Assembly: GCA_963841705.1 (NCBI GenBank)
Contig: CAWJDY010000065.1
Location: 41,717-105,716 of the forward strand
From: VAZQ01 sp963841705
GTDB lineage: Bacteria; Pseudomonadota; Alphaproteobacteria; Rhizobiales; Xanthobacteraceae
Direction of reading: 5' to 3'
Length of the DNA: 64,000 nt
Shown here: in pieces, positions 26,324 through 34,388 of the stretch
Position numbering within the stretch: the stretch's first letter is position 1
Layout of the letters: every line of letters begins with the position of its first letter
The notes under the pieces: generated by a model
What the model saw: only the letters and a program-made list of their open reading frames with translations
What the model was told of the DNA's origin: nothing
Databases searched by the model: none
Made by a program: the position numbers and the translations under genes

Positions 26324-27679
26324 ATGAAGACATTGCGCGAGCGGCGCGGCCGAATTCGCCTCGGCGGGTTTTTCCATCCGACAGGAAATCACGTCGCGGC
26401 TTGGATGCATCCGGATGCACAGATCGATGCAGGTGTGAATTTTTCGCATTACATCGAGCTGGCTCAGACTGCGGAGCGCGCGAAGTTCGATCTCATTTTC
26501 ATCGCTGACACCGTGGCGGCGCGCGACGGTAATCTCGATGCCCTGAAGCGCTGGCCGCAATACATGGCGTTTTTCGATCCGACGATGCTGATGTCCGGCT
26601 TCGCATCGGTCACCCGGCGGATCGGCCTTGTCGCCACGGCGAGCACCAGCTTCAATGAGCCGTACAACATTGCCCGGCGTTTCGCGTCGCTCGACCACAT
26701 GAGTGGTGGACGGGCCGGCTGGAACGTCGTCACCTCGTCGAATCCGGCTGAGGCTTACAATTTCGGGCTCCGCGCGCTCCCGCCGCATGACGAACGCTAC
26801 GCCCGCGCGCGCGAGTTCGTCGAGGTTTGCCGCGGCTTATGGGACAGCTGGGACGACGACGCCTTTGTCCGAGATCGCAGCTCGGCTTTATATTTCGACC
26901 CGCGGAAGCTGCACTACCTCCGGCATGAGGGAAGATTCTTTTCGGTGCGGGGCCCGCTCAACGTTGCTCGCCCGCCGCAAGGCTATCCGGTTCTCGCGAA
27001 CGCCGGCGTTTCCGAGACTGGCAAGGATTTCGCGGCCGACATCGCTGAGATCGTGTTCACTCCGCTCAACACGCTCGCTGAGGCGCAGACGCTCTACCGC
27101 GACCTCAAGGGGCGAATGGAGAAGTACGGGCGGCGGCCAGAGCATCTCAAGATCATGCCCGGGCTTAACGCGATCGTGGGACGGACGGACGAGGAGGCGC
27201 GGGAAACGCACCAGTTTTTGCAGTCTTTGATTCATCCTGACGTCGGCCGGCAGCTTCTCTCGACCGAGCTCGGTATCGATCTCTCGTCCCTTCCTGTAGA
27301 TGGGCCGCTGCCCTATCATCTCATTGACACGACTGTGGCGCAGCGGAAGATGCTGGTCGAGCAGGCGAAGCGCGACAACCTCACGATCCGCCAGTTCTAT
27401 CTTCGCTATGCAGGTGCGCGCGGCCAGCGCACCGTCGTCGGTTCGCCACAGCACATCGCCGACGACATGGAGGAGTGGTTTCTCAAGGAGGGGGTCGACG
27501 GATTTTTGGTCCAGCCGGCCTACCTGCCGGGCGGGTTAAAGGATTTTGTCGAGCTGGTCGTGCCCGAGCTCCAGCGCCGCGACCTGTTCCGCACCGAGTA
27601 CGAAGGGCGCACCCTGCGTGAGAATCTCGACTTGCCTCGTCCGGTGAGCCGCTACATGCACCGTGCGGCGGCTGAATAA
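26324..27679 (+). CDS. Flavin-dependent monooxygenase, NtaA/SnaA/DszA family
   Basis: This luciferase-like monooxygenase of about 451 aa uses reduced flavin supplied by a partner reductase. Family features are GGFFHPTGNHVAAW at the N-terminus, FIADTVAARDG, the SFNEPYNIARRFASLDHMS region and GRAGWNVVTS. The group includes nitrilotriacetate, EDTA, dibenzothiophene-sulfone and alkyl-sulfide monooxygenases. It lies 133 bp after the ABC importer on the same strand, which suggests that the imported compound is its substrate. A GTG at 26315 is an alternative start. No flavin reductase is adjacent. Confidence 0.88.
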   Translation: MKTLRERRGRIRLGGFFHPTGNHVAAWMHPDAQIDAGVNFSHYIELAQTAERAKFDLIFIADTVAARDGNLDALKRWPQYMAFFDPTMLMSGFASVTRRIGLVATASTSFNEPYNIARRFASLDHMSGGRAGWNVVTSSNPAEAYNFGLRALPPHDERYARAREFVEVCRGLWDSWDDDAFVRDRSSALYFDPRKLHYLRHEGRFFSVRGPLNVARPPQGYPVLANAGVSETGKDFAADIAEIVFTPLNTLAEAQTLYRDLKGRMEKYGRRPEHLKIMPGLNAIVGRTDEEARETHQFLQSLIHPDVGRQLLSTELGIDLSSLPVDGPLPYHLIDTTVAQRKMLVEQAKRDNLTIRQFYLRYAGARGQRTVVGSPQHIADDMEEWFLKEGVDGFLVQPAYLPGGLKDFVELVVPELQRRDLFRTEYEGRTLRENLDLPRPVSRYMHRAAAE

Positions 27680-27897
27680 ATTAAGCGCCGACGATCTGCC
27701 GGGCCGGCAACTCCAGAACCTGGATCGAGCGCATCCCCGGGAACACGCGGCTGCTCCCTCGGCAATTGCGCGCCGAGCTTCCCCGCAGTCATGGCATTGA
27801 CGTTCCGACGCCTCTTTCATTTGCTACGAGGGTCGAATTCTGTGGGCCGCCCGTGCTAGTCTGTTCTCGTTGGTTTCGATAGATGCGAGGGTGAGTC

Positions 27898-28872
27898 ATG
27901 GGTGTAGTGATCGAGGGGATTTGGCGCGACGAGGAGCTTCCTCAGGAGACCGGCAGCAGCGGAGAGTTTCGCCGTGCCGACAGCCGATTTCGCGACCGCA
28001 TCACGGCCGATGGTTCCTCCGGGTTCAAAGCCGAGCCCGATCGTTACCATCTCTATGTCGCGCACGGCTGCCCGTGGGCGCACCGCACCCTGATCTATCG
28101 CGCGCTCAAGAAGCTCGACGGCCTGATCTCGGTCGCTTACGCCATTCCGGGCCTGAAGAAGAACGGCTGGACGTTCGACAACGATCCCCGATTCCCGGAC
28201 TGCACCCCTGACACGGTGAACGGTTTCCATTACCTGCACGAGGCGTATACGGCGACCGACAAGCGATACACCGGCAAGGTCACGGTGCCGACACTGTGGG
28301 ACAAGAAGACCAAGCGGATCGTCAACAACGAGTCGTCGGAAATCATTCGCATGTTGAACTCGGAGTTCAATGCGATCACGGGCGACACCGCCGACTACTA
28401 TCCGGCACCGCTGCGCGCGGAGATCGACGCGCTCAACGCGCGCATCTATCACAACGTCAACAACGGCGTGTATCGCTGCGGTTTTGCCAGGTCGCAGGCG
28501 GCCTATGAGGAGGCCTATGACGGCCTGTTTGCGACGCTCGACGAGCTGGAGGAGGGGCTGGCGCGCCGCCGCTACCTCGTCGGCCACCAGCTCACCGAGG
28601 CCGATTGGCGGCTGTTTCCGACCTTGGTCCGCTTCGATGTCGCCTATTTTTCACTGTTCAAGTGCAACAAGCAGCGCATCGCCGACTACCCCAGCCTGTC
28701 GAACTACATGCGCGAGCTCTACCGGATCCCGGGCGTCGCAGCCACCGTGAAACCGCGCTACTACGTGATCAATTACTATTCGATCGCCAAACTGAACCCG
28801 ACCGGGATCATTCCCAAGGGAACGCCGGTCGATCTTGGGCAGCCGCATGATCGGGCGCGGCTCGCAGCTTAA
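27898..28872 (+). CDS. Glutathionyl-hydroquinone reductase-like GST (Xi class)
   Basis: This 324-aa protein has the extended Xi-class glutathione transferase layout. The catalytic Cys lies in HGCPWAHRTLIYRALKK, followed by cis-Pro and glutathione-site residues in VPTLWDKKTKRIVNNESSEI, then an all-helical domain (LVGHQLTEADWRLFPTLVRF). Members reduce glutathionyl-hydroquinones, typically during aromatic degradation. It is followed by scraps of two other GST genes. Confidence 0.88.
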   Translation: MGVVIEGIWRDEELPQETGSSGEFRRADSRFRDRITADGSSGFKAEPDRYHLYVAHGCPWAHRTLIYRALKKLDGLISVAYAIPGLKKNGWTFDNDPRFPDCTPDTVNGFHYLHEAYTATDKRYTGKVTVPTLWDKKTKRIVNNESSEIIRMLNSEFNAITGDTADYYPAPLRAEIDALNARIYHNVNNGVYRCGFARSQAAYEEAYDGLFATLDELEEGLARRRYLVGHQLTEADWRLFPTLVRFDVAYFSLFKCNKQRIADYPSLSNYMRELYRIPGVAATVKPRYYVINYYSIAKLNPTGIIPKGTPVDLGQPHDRARLAA

Positions 28873-28885
28873 CCGGGAGGATGGT

Positions 28886-28936
28886 GTGATCGAGCTTTAG
28901 CACAGCATCAACGCGGTCTGCCTAGAAGGTGCGCAT
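28886..28936 (+). pseudogene. GST N-terminal remnant 1
   Basis: The frame starting at the GTG at 28886 reads VIEL, a TAG, then HSINAVCLEGAH. It matches the opening of the intact GST encoded at 46900-47688 (LELYHNINSVCAQKV), with Tyr changed to a stop. No later GST sequence follows. It is a truncated and mutated gene start. Confidence 0.55.
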
Positions 28937-29006
28937 GTAGTCCACTGATGCGTCAAAAAAGACAAATCGTCACCCATCCGGAAGCTCGAACATCGGGAGA
29001 AAAGAA

Positions 29007-29591
29007 ATGCCCAGACTGCGCTACATCGAGGAAAGTGAAAAGACCCCCCATACGCGCGAGCTGATCGAGTCGGCCAAGCGCACCGGCGCGCCCGATCCGC
29101 GCGTGGTCAGTCTGATGACGCGCAGCCCGCTCGGCATCGCCTGGGTCGAGTATTGGAACAAGCTGCTCTATCAGGGCGTACTGCCCCATAAGCTCAAGGA
29201 AATGTGCCGCATCAAGATCTCGGTCGCGCATCAATGCGGCTATTGCTCGACGGTACGCTCGAACGTCGCAAAGGCCGAAGGGTTGACCGAGGACATGATC
29301 AACGACCTATTGGATTACAGCGGCAGCACGCGCCTGAGCGCGCGCGAGAAGGCAGCGCTGCGTTATGCGGATCTGTTCAAGCAGGGCGAGCACGCCATCG
29401 ACAGGGACCAGGTCTATGCCGATCTCGCCAAGCACTTCAGCGATGAAGAAATCATCGAGCTTGGCCTGTTCTGTGCCGAGGTCGACGGTGTCGGCAAGTT
29501 CGTCAAATCGCTCAATGTGCTGAGCTGGGAGGAGGCCTGCGAGCTCAATCCAAAGCTCAAGTCCGGCGTGGCGCAGGTCGCGGCGGAATAG
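29007..29591 (+). CDS. Carboxymuconolactone decarboxylase/AhpD-family protein
   Basis: This 194-aa all-helical protein has the family's redox Cys pair in HQCGYCSTVRSN. In AhpD the second Cys is followed three residues later by His (CxxCxxxH); here that position is Arg, so the proton relay is altered. The segment TRLSAREKAALRYADLF is the typical family helix. It may be a thiol peroxidase-like or decarboxylase-like enzyme. It lies between two GST remnants. Confidence 0.85.
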   Translation: MPRLRYIEESEKTPHTRELIESAKRTGAPDPRVVSLMTRSPLGIAWVEYWNKLLYQGVLPHKLKEMCRIKISVAHQCGYCSTVRSNVAKAEGLTEDMINDLLDYSGSTRLSAREKAALRYADLFKQGEHAIDRDQVYADLAKHFSDEEIIELGLFCAEVDGVGKFVKSLNVLSWEEACELNPKLKSGVAQVAAE

Positions 29592-29620
29592 ACGCAGCCG
29601 AGGAACGCACGAGGGCAGGC

Positions 29621-29675
29621 ATGCTCACGCTTTACCACGGCCGGACATCGGTCTGCTCCATTGAGGAGCAGGCAC
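29621..29675 (+). pseudogene. GST N-terminal remnant 2
   Basis: The ATG at 29621 opens MLTLYHGRTSVCSIEEQ, a typical glutathione transferase beginning (LxLYH...SVCSxKVR). The similarity stops after about 15 codons, and the rest of the open frame has no GST sequence. It is a truncated gene start separate from the remnant at 28886. Confidence 0.6.
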
Positions 29676-29727
29676 ATCTTTGTGACACCAGATGTACCGA
29701 TCACAGTACGAACTGGCACCAAGAGCC

Positions 29728-30609
29728 TCATCCCCCGTCCGCAAGGAGTTGCGTGAGCTCCGCGCGCAGGGAGGGCGCGATATCATCGCGCTCGAGCGCG
29801 TAGGCGACGTTGGCGGCAAGGAAACCCACTTTCGAGCCGCAATCGAAGCTGCGGCCCTCGAACTCGAGCCCGTAAAACGCTTGCGTCCTGGCAAGCTCGA
29901 TCATCGCATCGGTGAGCTGGATCTCATTGCCGGCCCCGCGCCTTTCCGCGGCGAGAAAGTCGAAGATTTCCGGCTGCAGGATGTAGCGGCCGGTGATGAT
30001 GAGGTTCGAAGGCGCGCTATCGCGCGAGGGCTTCTCTACCATCCTGGTGAGAGCAAAAAGATCGCCCCGGCGTTCACCGATGCCGACCACGCCGTACATG
30101 TGGATGCGCTCCGGCGGCACCTGCTCGACCGCGATGATATTGGCGCGCTCGACCTCGCTTGCCGCGGCGATCATCTGTGCGAGACAGCCCGGATTGTGCT
30201 GCACCAGCACATCCGGGAGGAGGAGCGCGAAGGGCTCATGGCCGACGAGCTCGCGCGCGCACCACACCGCATGCCCCAAACCGAGAGGCAGCTGCTGTCG
30301 GGTGAAGCTCGCGGCGCCTGGCCCGGGCAGATCCCGCGCCAGGAGATCGAGATCGGCGCGACGCTGGCGTTCGGTGAGCGTGTGCTCCAGCTCGAACTGG
30401 CGGTCGAAATGGTCCTCGATGACGCCCTTGTTGCGGCCGGTGACGAAGATGAAGTGCTCGATGCCCGCCTCTCTGGCCTCGTCGACGACGTGTTGAATGA
30501 GCGGCCGGTCGACGACCGGCAGCATCTCCTTCGGCATGGCCTTGGTTGCAGGCAAGAATCTCGTCCCCAGGCCCGCGACCGGGAACACGGCTTTTCGGAT
30601 GGCTTGCAT
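29728..30609 (-). CDS. galU: UTP--glucose-1-phosphate uridylyltransferase
   Basis: This 293-aa nucleotidyltransferase makes UDP-glucose for polysaccharide synthesis. The diagnostic N-terminus is FPVAGLGTRFLPATKAMPKE, followed by EMLPVVDRPLIQHVVDEA. Also visible are GLGHAVWCARELVG, EQVPPERIHMYGVVG and the late EGRSFDCGSKVGFL. Length fits GalU. It is transcribed alone, opposite to the flanking genes. Confidence 0.94.
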   Translation of the reverse strand: MQAIRKAVFPVAGLGTRFLPATKAMPKEMLPVVDRPLIQHVVDEAREAGIEHFIFVTGRNKGVIEDHFDRQFELEHTLTERQRRADLDLLARDLPGPGAASFTRQQLPLGLGHAVWCARELVGHEPFALLLPDVLVQHNPGCLAQMIAAASEVERANIIAVEQVPPERIHMYGVVGIGERRGDLFALTRMVEKPSRDSAPSNLIITGRYILQPEIFDFLAAERRGAGNEIQLTDAMIELARTQAFYGLEFEGRSFDCGSKVGFLAANVAYALERDDIAPSLRAELTQLLADGG

Positions 30610-30827
30610 GATCCCCTTGGAAGGCAGGTCACAACCTGCGGCATTGGGCTATATCGGCCCCGCCGGGTTTTGTTGCTAACAAACACGATGCGGTTCGATG
30701 TAATAGCATATTACCGGATCGCTGCCGACAATGAACGTGATCAACCTTGGCAGGTTCAACGTTCCTGCAAGCATATTGGTTTCCCCATAGGATTATGACT
30801 CTCAGGATTGATTTTGAACCGTAGACT

Positions 30828-30917
30828 GTAGGGCGGGTTAGCGGCCAAGATCGTCTTGACGAGAATGGCCGCGTAACCCGCCGTTTCGCGGATTACGCTT
30901 ACGCTAATCCGCCCTAC
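30828..30917. repeat. Compound GTAGGGCGGGTTAGC palindromic repeat
   Basis: The element begins GTAGGGCGGGTTAGCGG. It includes GGCCGCGTAACCCGCC as the partner arm and ends GCTAATCCGCCCTAC, so at least two nested inverted repeats are present. Half a copy (GTAGGGCGGATTAGCGCAGG) recurs near 45652. Confidence 0.65.
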
Positions 30918-31109
30918 GAAGTCTCTAGGGGGTTTCTTCCGCCCCTACAGCGGCGCAATCACGACATATAAGACGTACAAGTAGTGTGGCGCGCAGGCCG
31001 CAGGCGCAGGCACAGTCAACCAGGAAAGCATCTTCAACTTGACATTTTCATAGGGATGCTGGCCGTTTGCGGCTGGCAGGCTTGGCGGCAGATCCAATCG
31101 GCGGCGCTG

Positions 31110-32624
31110 ATGAGATTTTGGTGTAATTACAGAGGCTTGGCTGCGCTGGCGGGCATTGGCTTGACGCTGATGCTGGTAGCGCCGGCGCAGGCGCAATTCT
31201 TCGATTGGGGCCGCCCCCGCTACCGCTCGGACCCGTTCCGGGATTTCTTCGGGGGTTTTCCCCGCTTTGACCAGCGCGACCGGGGCGGCGGCGAGGGGTC
31301 GGGGGATTTCTCCCACGCGCCCGCACCGGCACAGAAGAAGCCCGAGGCGACGATCCCCATCGTGATCATGGGAGATGCCAACGCGGATTGGCTGGCCTAC
31401 GGCCTCGAGGACGCATTCTCGGAGAAGCCCGAGATCGCCATTGTGCGCAAGCACCGCACCGATTCCGGGCTCATTCGCTACGATCCGCGCCGGGACACCG
31501 ACTGGGCGCAGGCTGCGCGCGAGATCATCGCGTCGGAGAAGCCGAAATACATCGTGATGATGATCGGCAACAACGACCGCCAGCTCATCCGCGAGAAAGC
31601 CCCCCCGGTCGTGCGGACGCCCGCTGGCAGCAAGCCCGCTGCTGCCGCCGCGCCGCCGCAAACGCCCCCGCCCGCGACGCCTCCCGCTCCCGTTGACCCG
31701 GAGCAGCAACCGCCGGAGCAGCCGCCCCAGCAGGCCCCCGCCAATGTGAGCCCCGAGCAGGCCCGGCAGGCGTCGTACGGTCCGTGGGAATTCCACACGG
31801 AAAAATGGGAAATTGCGTACATCAAGCGGGTGGACGCGACCATCTCCGCGCTCAAGAGCGCGGGCGTTCCGGTCTTCTGGGTAGGCTTGCCGTCGCAGCG
31901 CGGCGCCAAGGCGAGCGCCAATTCGCAATACCTCAATGACATCTACCGCAGCCGCGCCGACAAGGCCGGCATCACCTATGTCGATATCTGGGACGGCTTC
32001 GTGGACGAGAGCGGGCACTTCTCCCCGCAGGGGCCGGATTACGAAGGCCAGATCCGGCGGCTGCGCTCGGGCGACGGCGTGTATTTCACCAAGTTCGGCG
32101 CACGCAAGCTCGCCCACTACGTCGAGCGTGAAATCGAGCGGCAGATGGTCAACCACGCGGCTCCGCTCGCTCTGCCGCTGCCCACCGACCAGGGCGCGCA
32201 GGCGCCGGCTGCGGCCAAGCCCGGCGCGCCGTCGCAGCGACCGGCGGTCGGACCGGTGCTGCCGCTCACCGCGCTCAACGCCGGATCGGACGAGCTTCTC
32301 GGCGGCGGGCGGCACAACCGCTCCGCGCCGGCGACCGATGCGTCGGCCAGCCGCGTTTTGACCAAGGGCGAGCCGATCCCGGCTCCGACCGGCCGCGCGG
32401 ATGATTTCAGCTGGCCGCGCTCGAGGGGGGTCAACATCGACACCAACCTGCCGCCCACGCCGCCGTCTCCTCCGGCGGCTCCGGCCACGGACAAGGTGGC
32501 GAGCGACGCGGGCGCGCAGGGGCAGGGGGCGCAGGCCAACCATTTGCCGATGCAGCAGCGCCCGTCCCGCTCGGTCGCGCCCCAGCCGTTCCGGCTGCCG
32601 TTCTTCCTGCCGTTTTTCCGCTGA
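31110..32624 (+). CDS. DUF459 (SGNH-hydrolase-like) exported protein with degenerate active site
   Basis: This protein of about 504 aa has a signal peptide (GLAALAGIGLTLMLVAPAQA) and an SGNH-hydrolase fold of the DUF459 group. The nucleophile block, GDS in active members, reads VIMGDANADWLAYG here, with no Ser at that position. The C-terminal block that normally supplies Asp and His reads DGVYFTKFGARKL, keeping Asp but not His. A Pro/Ala-rich insert (residues about 165-215) and a Pro-rich C-terminal tail flank the core. It may bind rather than hydrolyse its ligand. Upstream in-frame ATGs (30984, 31056) are less likely starts. Confidence 0.82.
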   Translation: MRFWCNYRGLAALAGIGLTLMLVAPAQAQFFDWGRPRYRSDPFRDFFGGFPRFDQRDRGGGEGSGDFSHAPAPAQKKPEATIPIVIMGDANADWLAYGLEDAFSEKPEIAIVRKHRTDSGLIRYDPRRDTDWAQAAREIIASEKPKYIVMMIGNNDRQLIREKAPPVVRTPAGSKPAAAAAPPQTPPPATPPAPVDPEQQPPEQPPQQAPANVSPEQARQASYGPWEFHTEKWEIAYIKRVDATISALKSAGVPVFWVGLPSQRGAKASANSQYLNDIYRSRADKAGITYVDIWDGFVDESGHFSPQGPDYEGQIRRLRSGDGVYFTKFGARKLAHYVEREIERQMVNHAAPLALPLPTDQGAQAPAAAKPGAPSQRPAVGPVLPLTALNAGSDELLGGGRHNRSAPATDASASRVLTKGEPIPAPTGRADDFSWPRSRGVNIDTNLPPTPPSPPAAPATDKVASDAGAQGQGAQANHLPMQQRPSRSVAPQPFRLPFFLPFFR

Positions 32625-32684
32625 AAAGAAATCCCTGCGTCAGACCAACTGTCTGCAGGATACATACCGGTCGTTACGAAGCGC

Positions 32685-32755
32685 TAGAGCAGGACGAGTT
32701 TTCCTCGACGTCCTTTTCGCAAAACCGGTTGCCACTTTTGCTGGACATGCTCTAT
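32685..32755. repeat. TAGAGC...GCTCTA dispersed repeat, copy 1
   Basis: The element is bounded by TAGAGC and GCTCTA. It contains TCCTTTTCGCAAAACCGGTT and CACTTTTGCTGGACATGCTC. A second copy lies at 40630-40731. Its right end overlaps the gltD stop, so the TAG comes from the repeat. Confidence 0.8.
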
Positions 32756-34170
32756 CGCGGCAGGGTGCTCGAGCCCATGAGGAAGGCGTCGACCGCGTGG
32801 GCGCATTGGCGGCCCTCCCGGATGGCCCAGACGACCAGCGACTGGCCGCGCCGCATGTCGCCCGCGGCAAAGACCTCGGGCCTGGAGCTCTGATACCCAA
32901 GCGTGTCTGCTTTCACGTTGCCGCGGGGATCGAGGTCGAGGCCGAGCGAGGCGATCATGCCCTCGTGCACGGGGTGCACGAAGCCCATGGCGAGGAGCAC
33001 GAGGTCGGCCGCGATGTCAAACTCCGTCCCCGGGATGGGGTTGATCTTTCCATCCACCCGCACGCAATGCAGCTTCCGCACGCGGCCGCCCTCGCCTGAA
33101 AGCTTCGTGGTCATCACCGCGAAGTCGCGCTCCGCGCCTTCCTCGTGGCTCGACGAGGTGCGCAGCTTGAGCGGCCACTCCGGCCAGGTGAGGAGCTTGT
33201 TCTCCCGCTCCGGCGGCTGCGGCATGATCTCGAAATTGGTCACCGAGAGCGCCCCCTGGCGGAAGGCGGTGCCGATGCAGTCGGAGCCGGTATCGCCCCC
33301 GCCGATGACGATCACGTGCTTGCCGCCGGCGAGGATCGGCTCCTCGTCCGCTTGCGGCTCGCCGCTCACGCGCCGGTTCTGCTGCGGCAGAAATTCCATG
33401 GCGAAATGGATGCCCTTGAGCTCGCGCCCGGGAATGGGCAGGTCGCGCCCCTTCTCCGCGCCGCCTGCAAGCACCAGCGCATCATGCTCGTCGAGCAGAC
33501 GCTCGGCGGGCACGTTCACCCCGACATGGGCACCGTAGTGGAAGATCACGCCTTCGGCCTGCATCTGCTCGATGCGCAGGTCGACGTAATGCTTCTCCAT
33601 CTTGAAATCGGGAATGCCGTAGCGAAGGAGTCCGCCGCCCTTGGCGTACTTCTCGAACACGTGCACCTCGTGTCCGACGCGCGCGAGCTGTTGCGCGCAG
33701 GCAAGCCCCGCCGGCCCCGAGCCGACGATCGCGACCTTCTTGCCCGTGTGCACCGCGGGAGGCTCGGGCCTGATCCATCCTTCCTTGTAGGCGCGATCGG
33801 AGATGGCGCATTCGATCGTCTTGATGGTTACCGGGTTGTCGTCGAGATTGAGCGTGCAGGATGCCTCGCACGGCGCGGGGCAGATGCGGCCGGTCACTTC
33901 CGGGAAATTGTTGGTGCTGTGGAGATTGCGCGCCGCTTCCTCCCAGTCGCCGCGATAGACGAGATCGTTCCAGTCCGGGATCTGATTGTTTACCGGACAG
34001 CCGGTGTGACAGTAGGGGATGCCGCAATCCATGCAGCGCGCAGCCTGCGTGCGCGTCTCGTTCTCGGGCAGTGGCAGCACGAACTCGTGCCAATGCTTGA
34101 TGCGGCTCTCGACCGGTTCATAGCGGCGGTCCGAGCGCTCGTACTCGAGAAAGCCGGTGATCTTGCCCAT
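32752..34170 (-). CDS. gltD: Glutamate synthase (NADPH) small subunit
   Basis: This 472-aa flavoprotein oxidises NADPH and feeds electrons to GltB for glutamate synthesis. N-terminal Fe-S cysteines lie in CMDCGIPYCHTGCPVNN and CPAPCEASC. The FAD site is VAIVGSGPAGLACAQQLA, the NADPH site VIVIGGGDTGSDCIGTA, and the last FAD contact VFAAGDMRRGQSLVV. The ATG at 34170 begins the usual MGKITGFLEYER. It lies downstream of gltB on the same strand, separated by a repeat-filled gap of 218 bp. Confidence 0.95.
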   Translation of the reverse strand: MGKITGFLEYERSDRRYEPVESRIKHWHEFVLPLPENETRTQAARCMDCGIPYCHTGCPVNNQIPDWNDLVYRGDWEEAARNLHSTNNFPEVTGRICPAPCEASCTLNLDDNPVTIKTIECAISDRAYKEGWIRPEPPAVHTGKKVAIVGSGPAGLACAQQLARVGHEVHVFEKYAKGGGLLRYGIPDFKMEKHYVDLRIEQMQAEGVIFHYGAHVGVNVPAERLLDEHDALVLAGGAEKGRDLPIPGRELKGIHFAMEFLPQQNRRVSGEPQADEEPILAGGKHVIVIGGGDTGSDCIGTAFRQGALSVTNFEIMPQPPERENKLLTWPEWPLKLRTSSSHEEGAERDFAVMTTKLSGEGGRVRKLHCVRVDGKINPIPGTEFDIAADLVLLAMGFVHPVHEGMIASLGLDLDPRGNVKADTLGYQSSRPEVFAAGDMRRGQSLVVWAIREGRQCAHAVDAFLMGSSTLPR

Positions 34171-34221
34171 CAGAACACGTTCTGTTGGTGCTGGCGCACA
34201 AAACGTGCGGCGCCCGCGGTG

Positions 34222-34338
34222 TGCTCCCCTCCCTCTTGCGGGGAGGGGATGGGGGCGGGGGTCGCGAGGTTGACACACGCACGTTGCAAAACTCGCCACC
34301 CCTCTCCCCAACCCTCCCCCACAAGGGGAGAGGGAGCA
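34222..34338. repeat. GC-rich CCCCTCTCCC/GGGAGAGGGG palindromic repeat between gltB and gltD
   Basis: The segment contains CTCCCCTCCCTCTTGCGGGG with GGGGAGGGG, and CCCCTCTCCCCAACCCTCCC with ACAAGGGGAGAGGG. These are nested inverted repeats of the type common in Rhizobiales intergenic regions. A related element lies inside the gltB 5' region near 39018-39070. Confidence 0.7.
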
Positions 34339-34388
34339 GACCGAGTCTGCTGCGTGTCCTCAGTATATTTCACGGCACGCGCTCGTAG

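Noticed and set aside
29007..29591. Calling this gene alkylhydroperoxidase AhpD
   Set aside because: The CxxC is present, but the His of CxxCxxxH is Arg and no ahpC is nearby.
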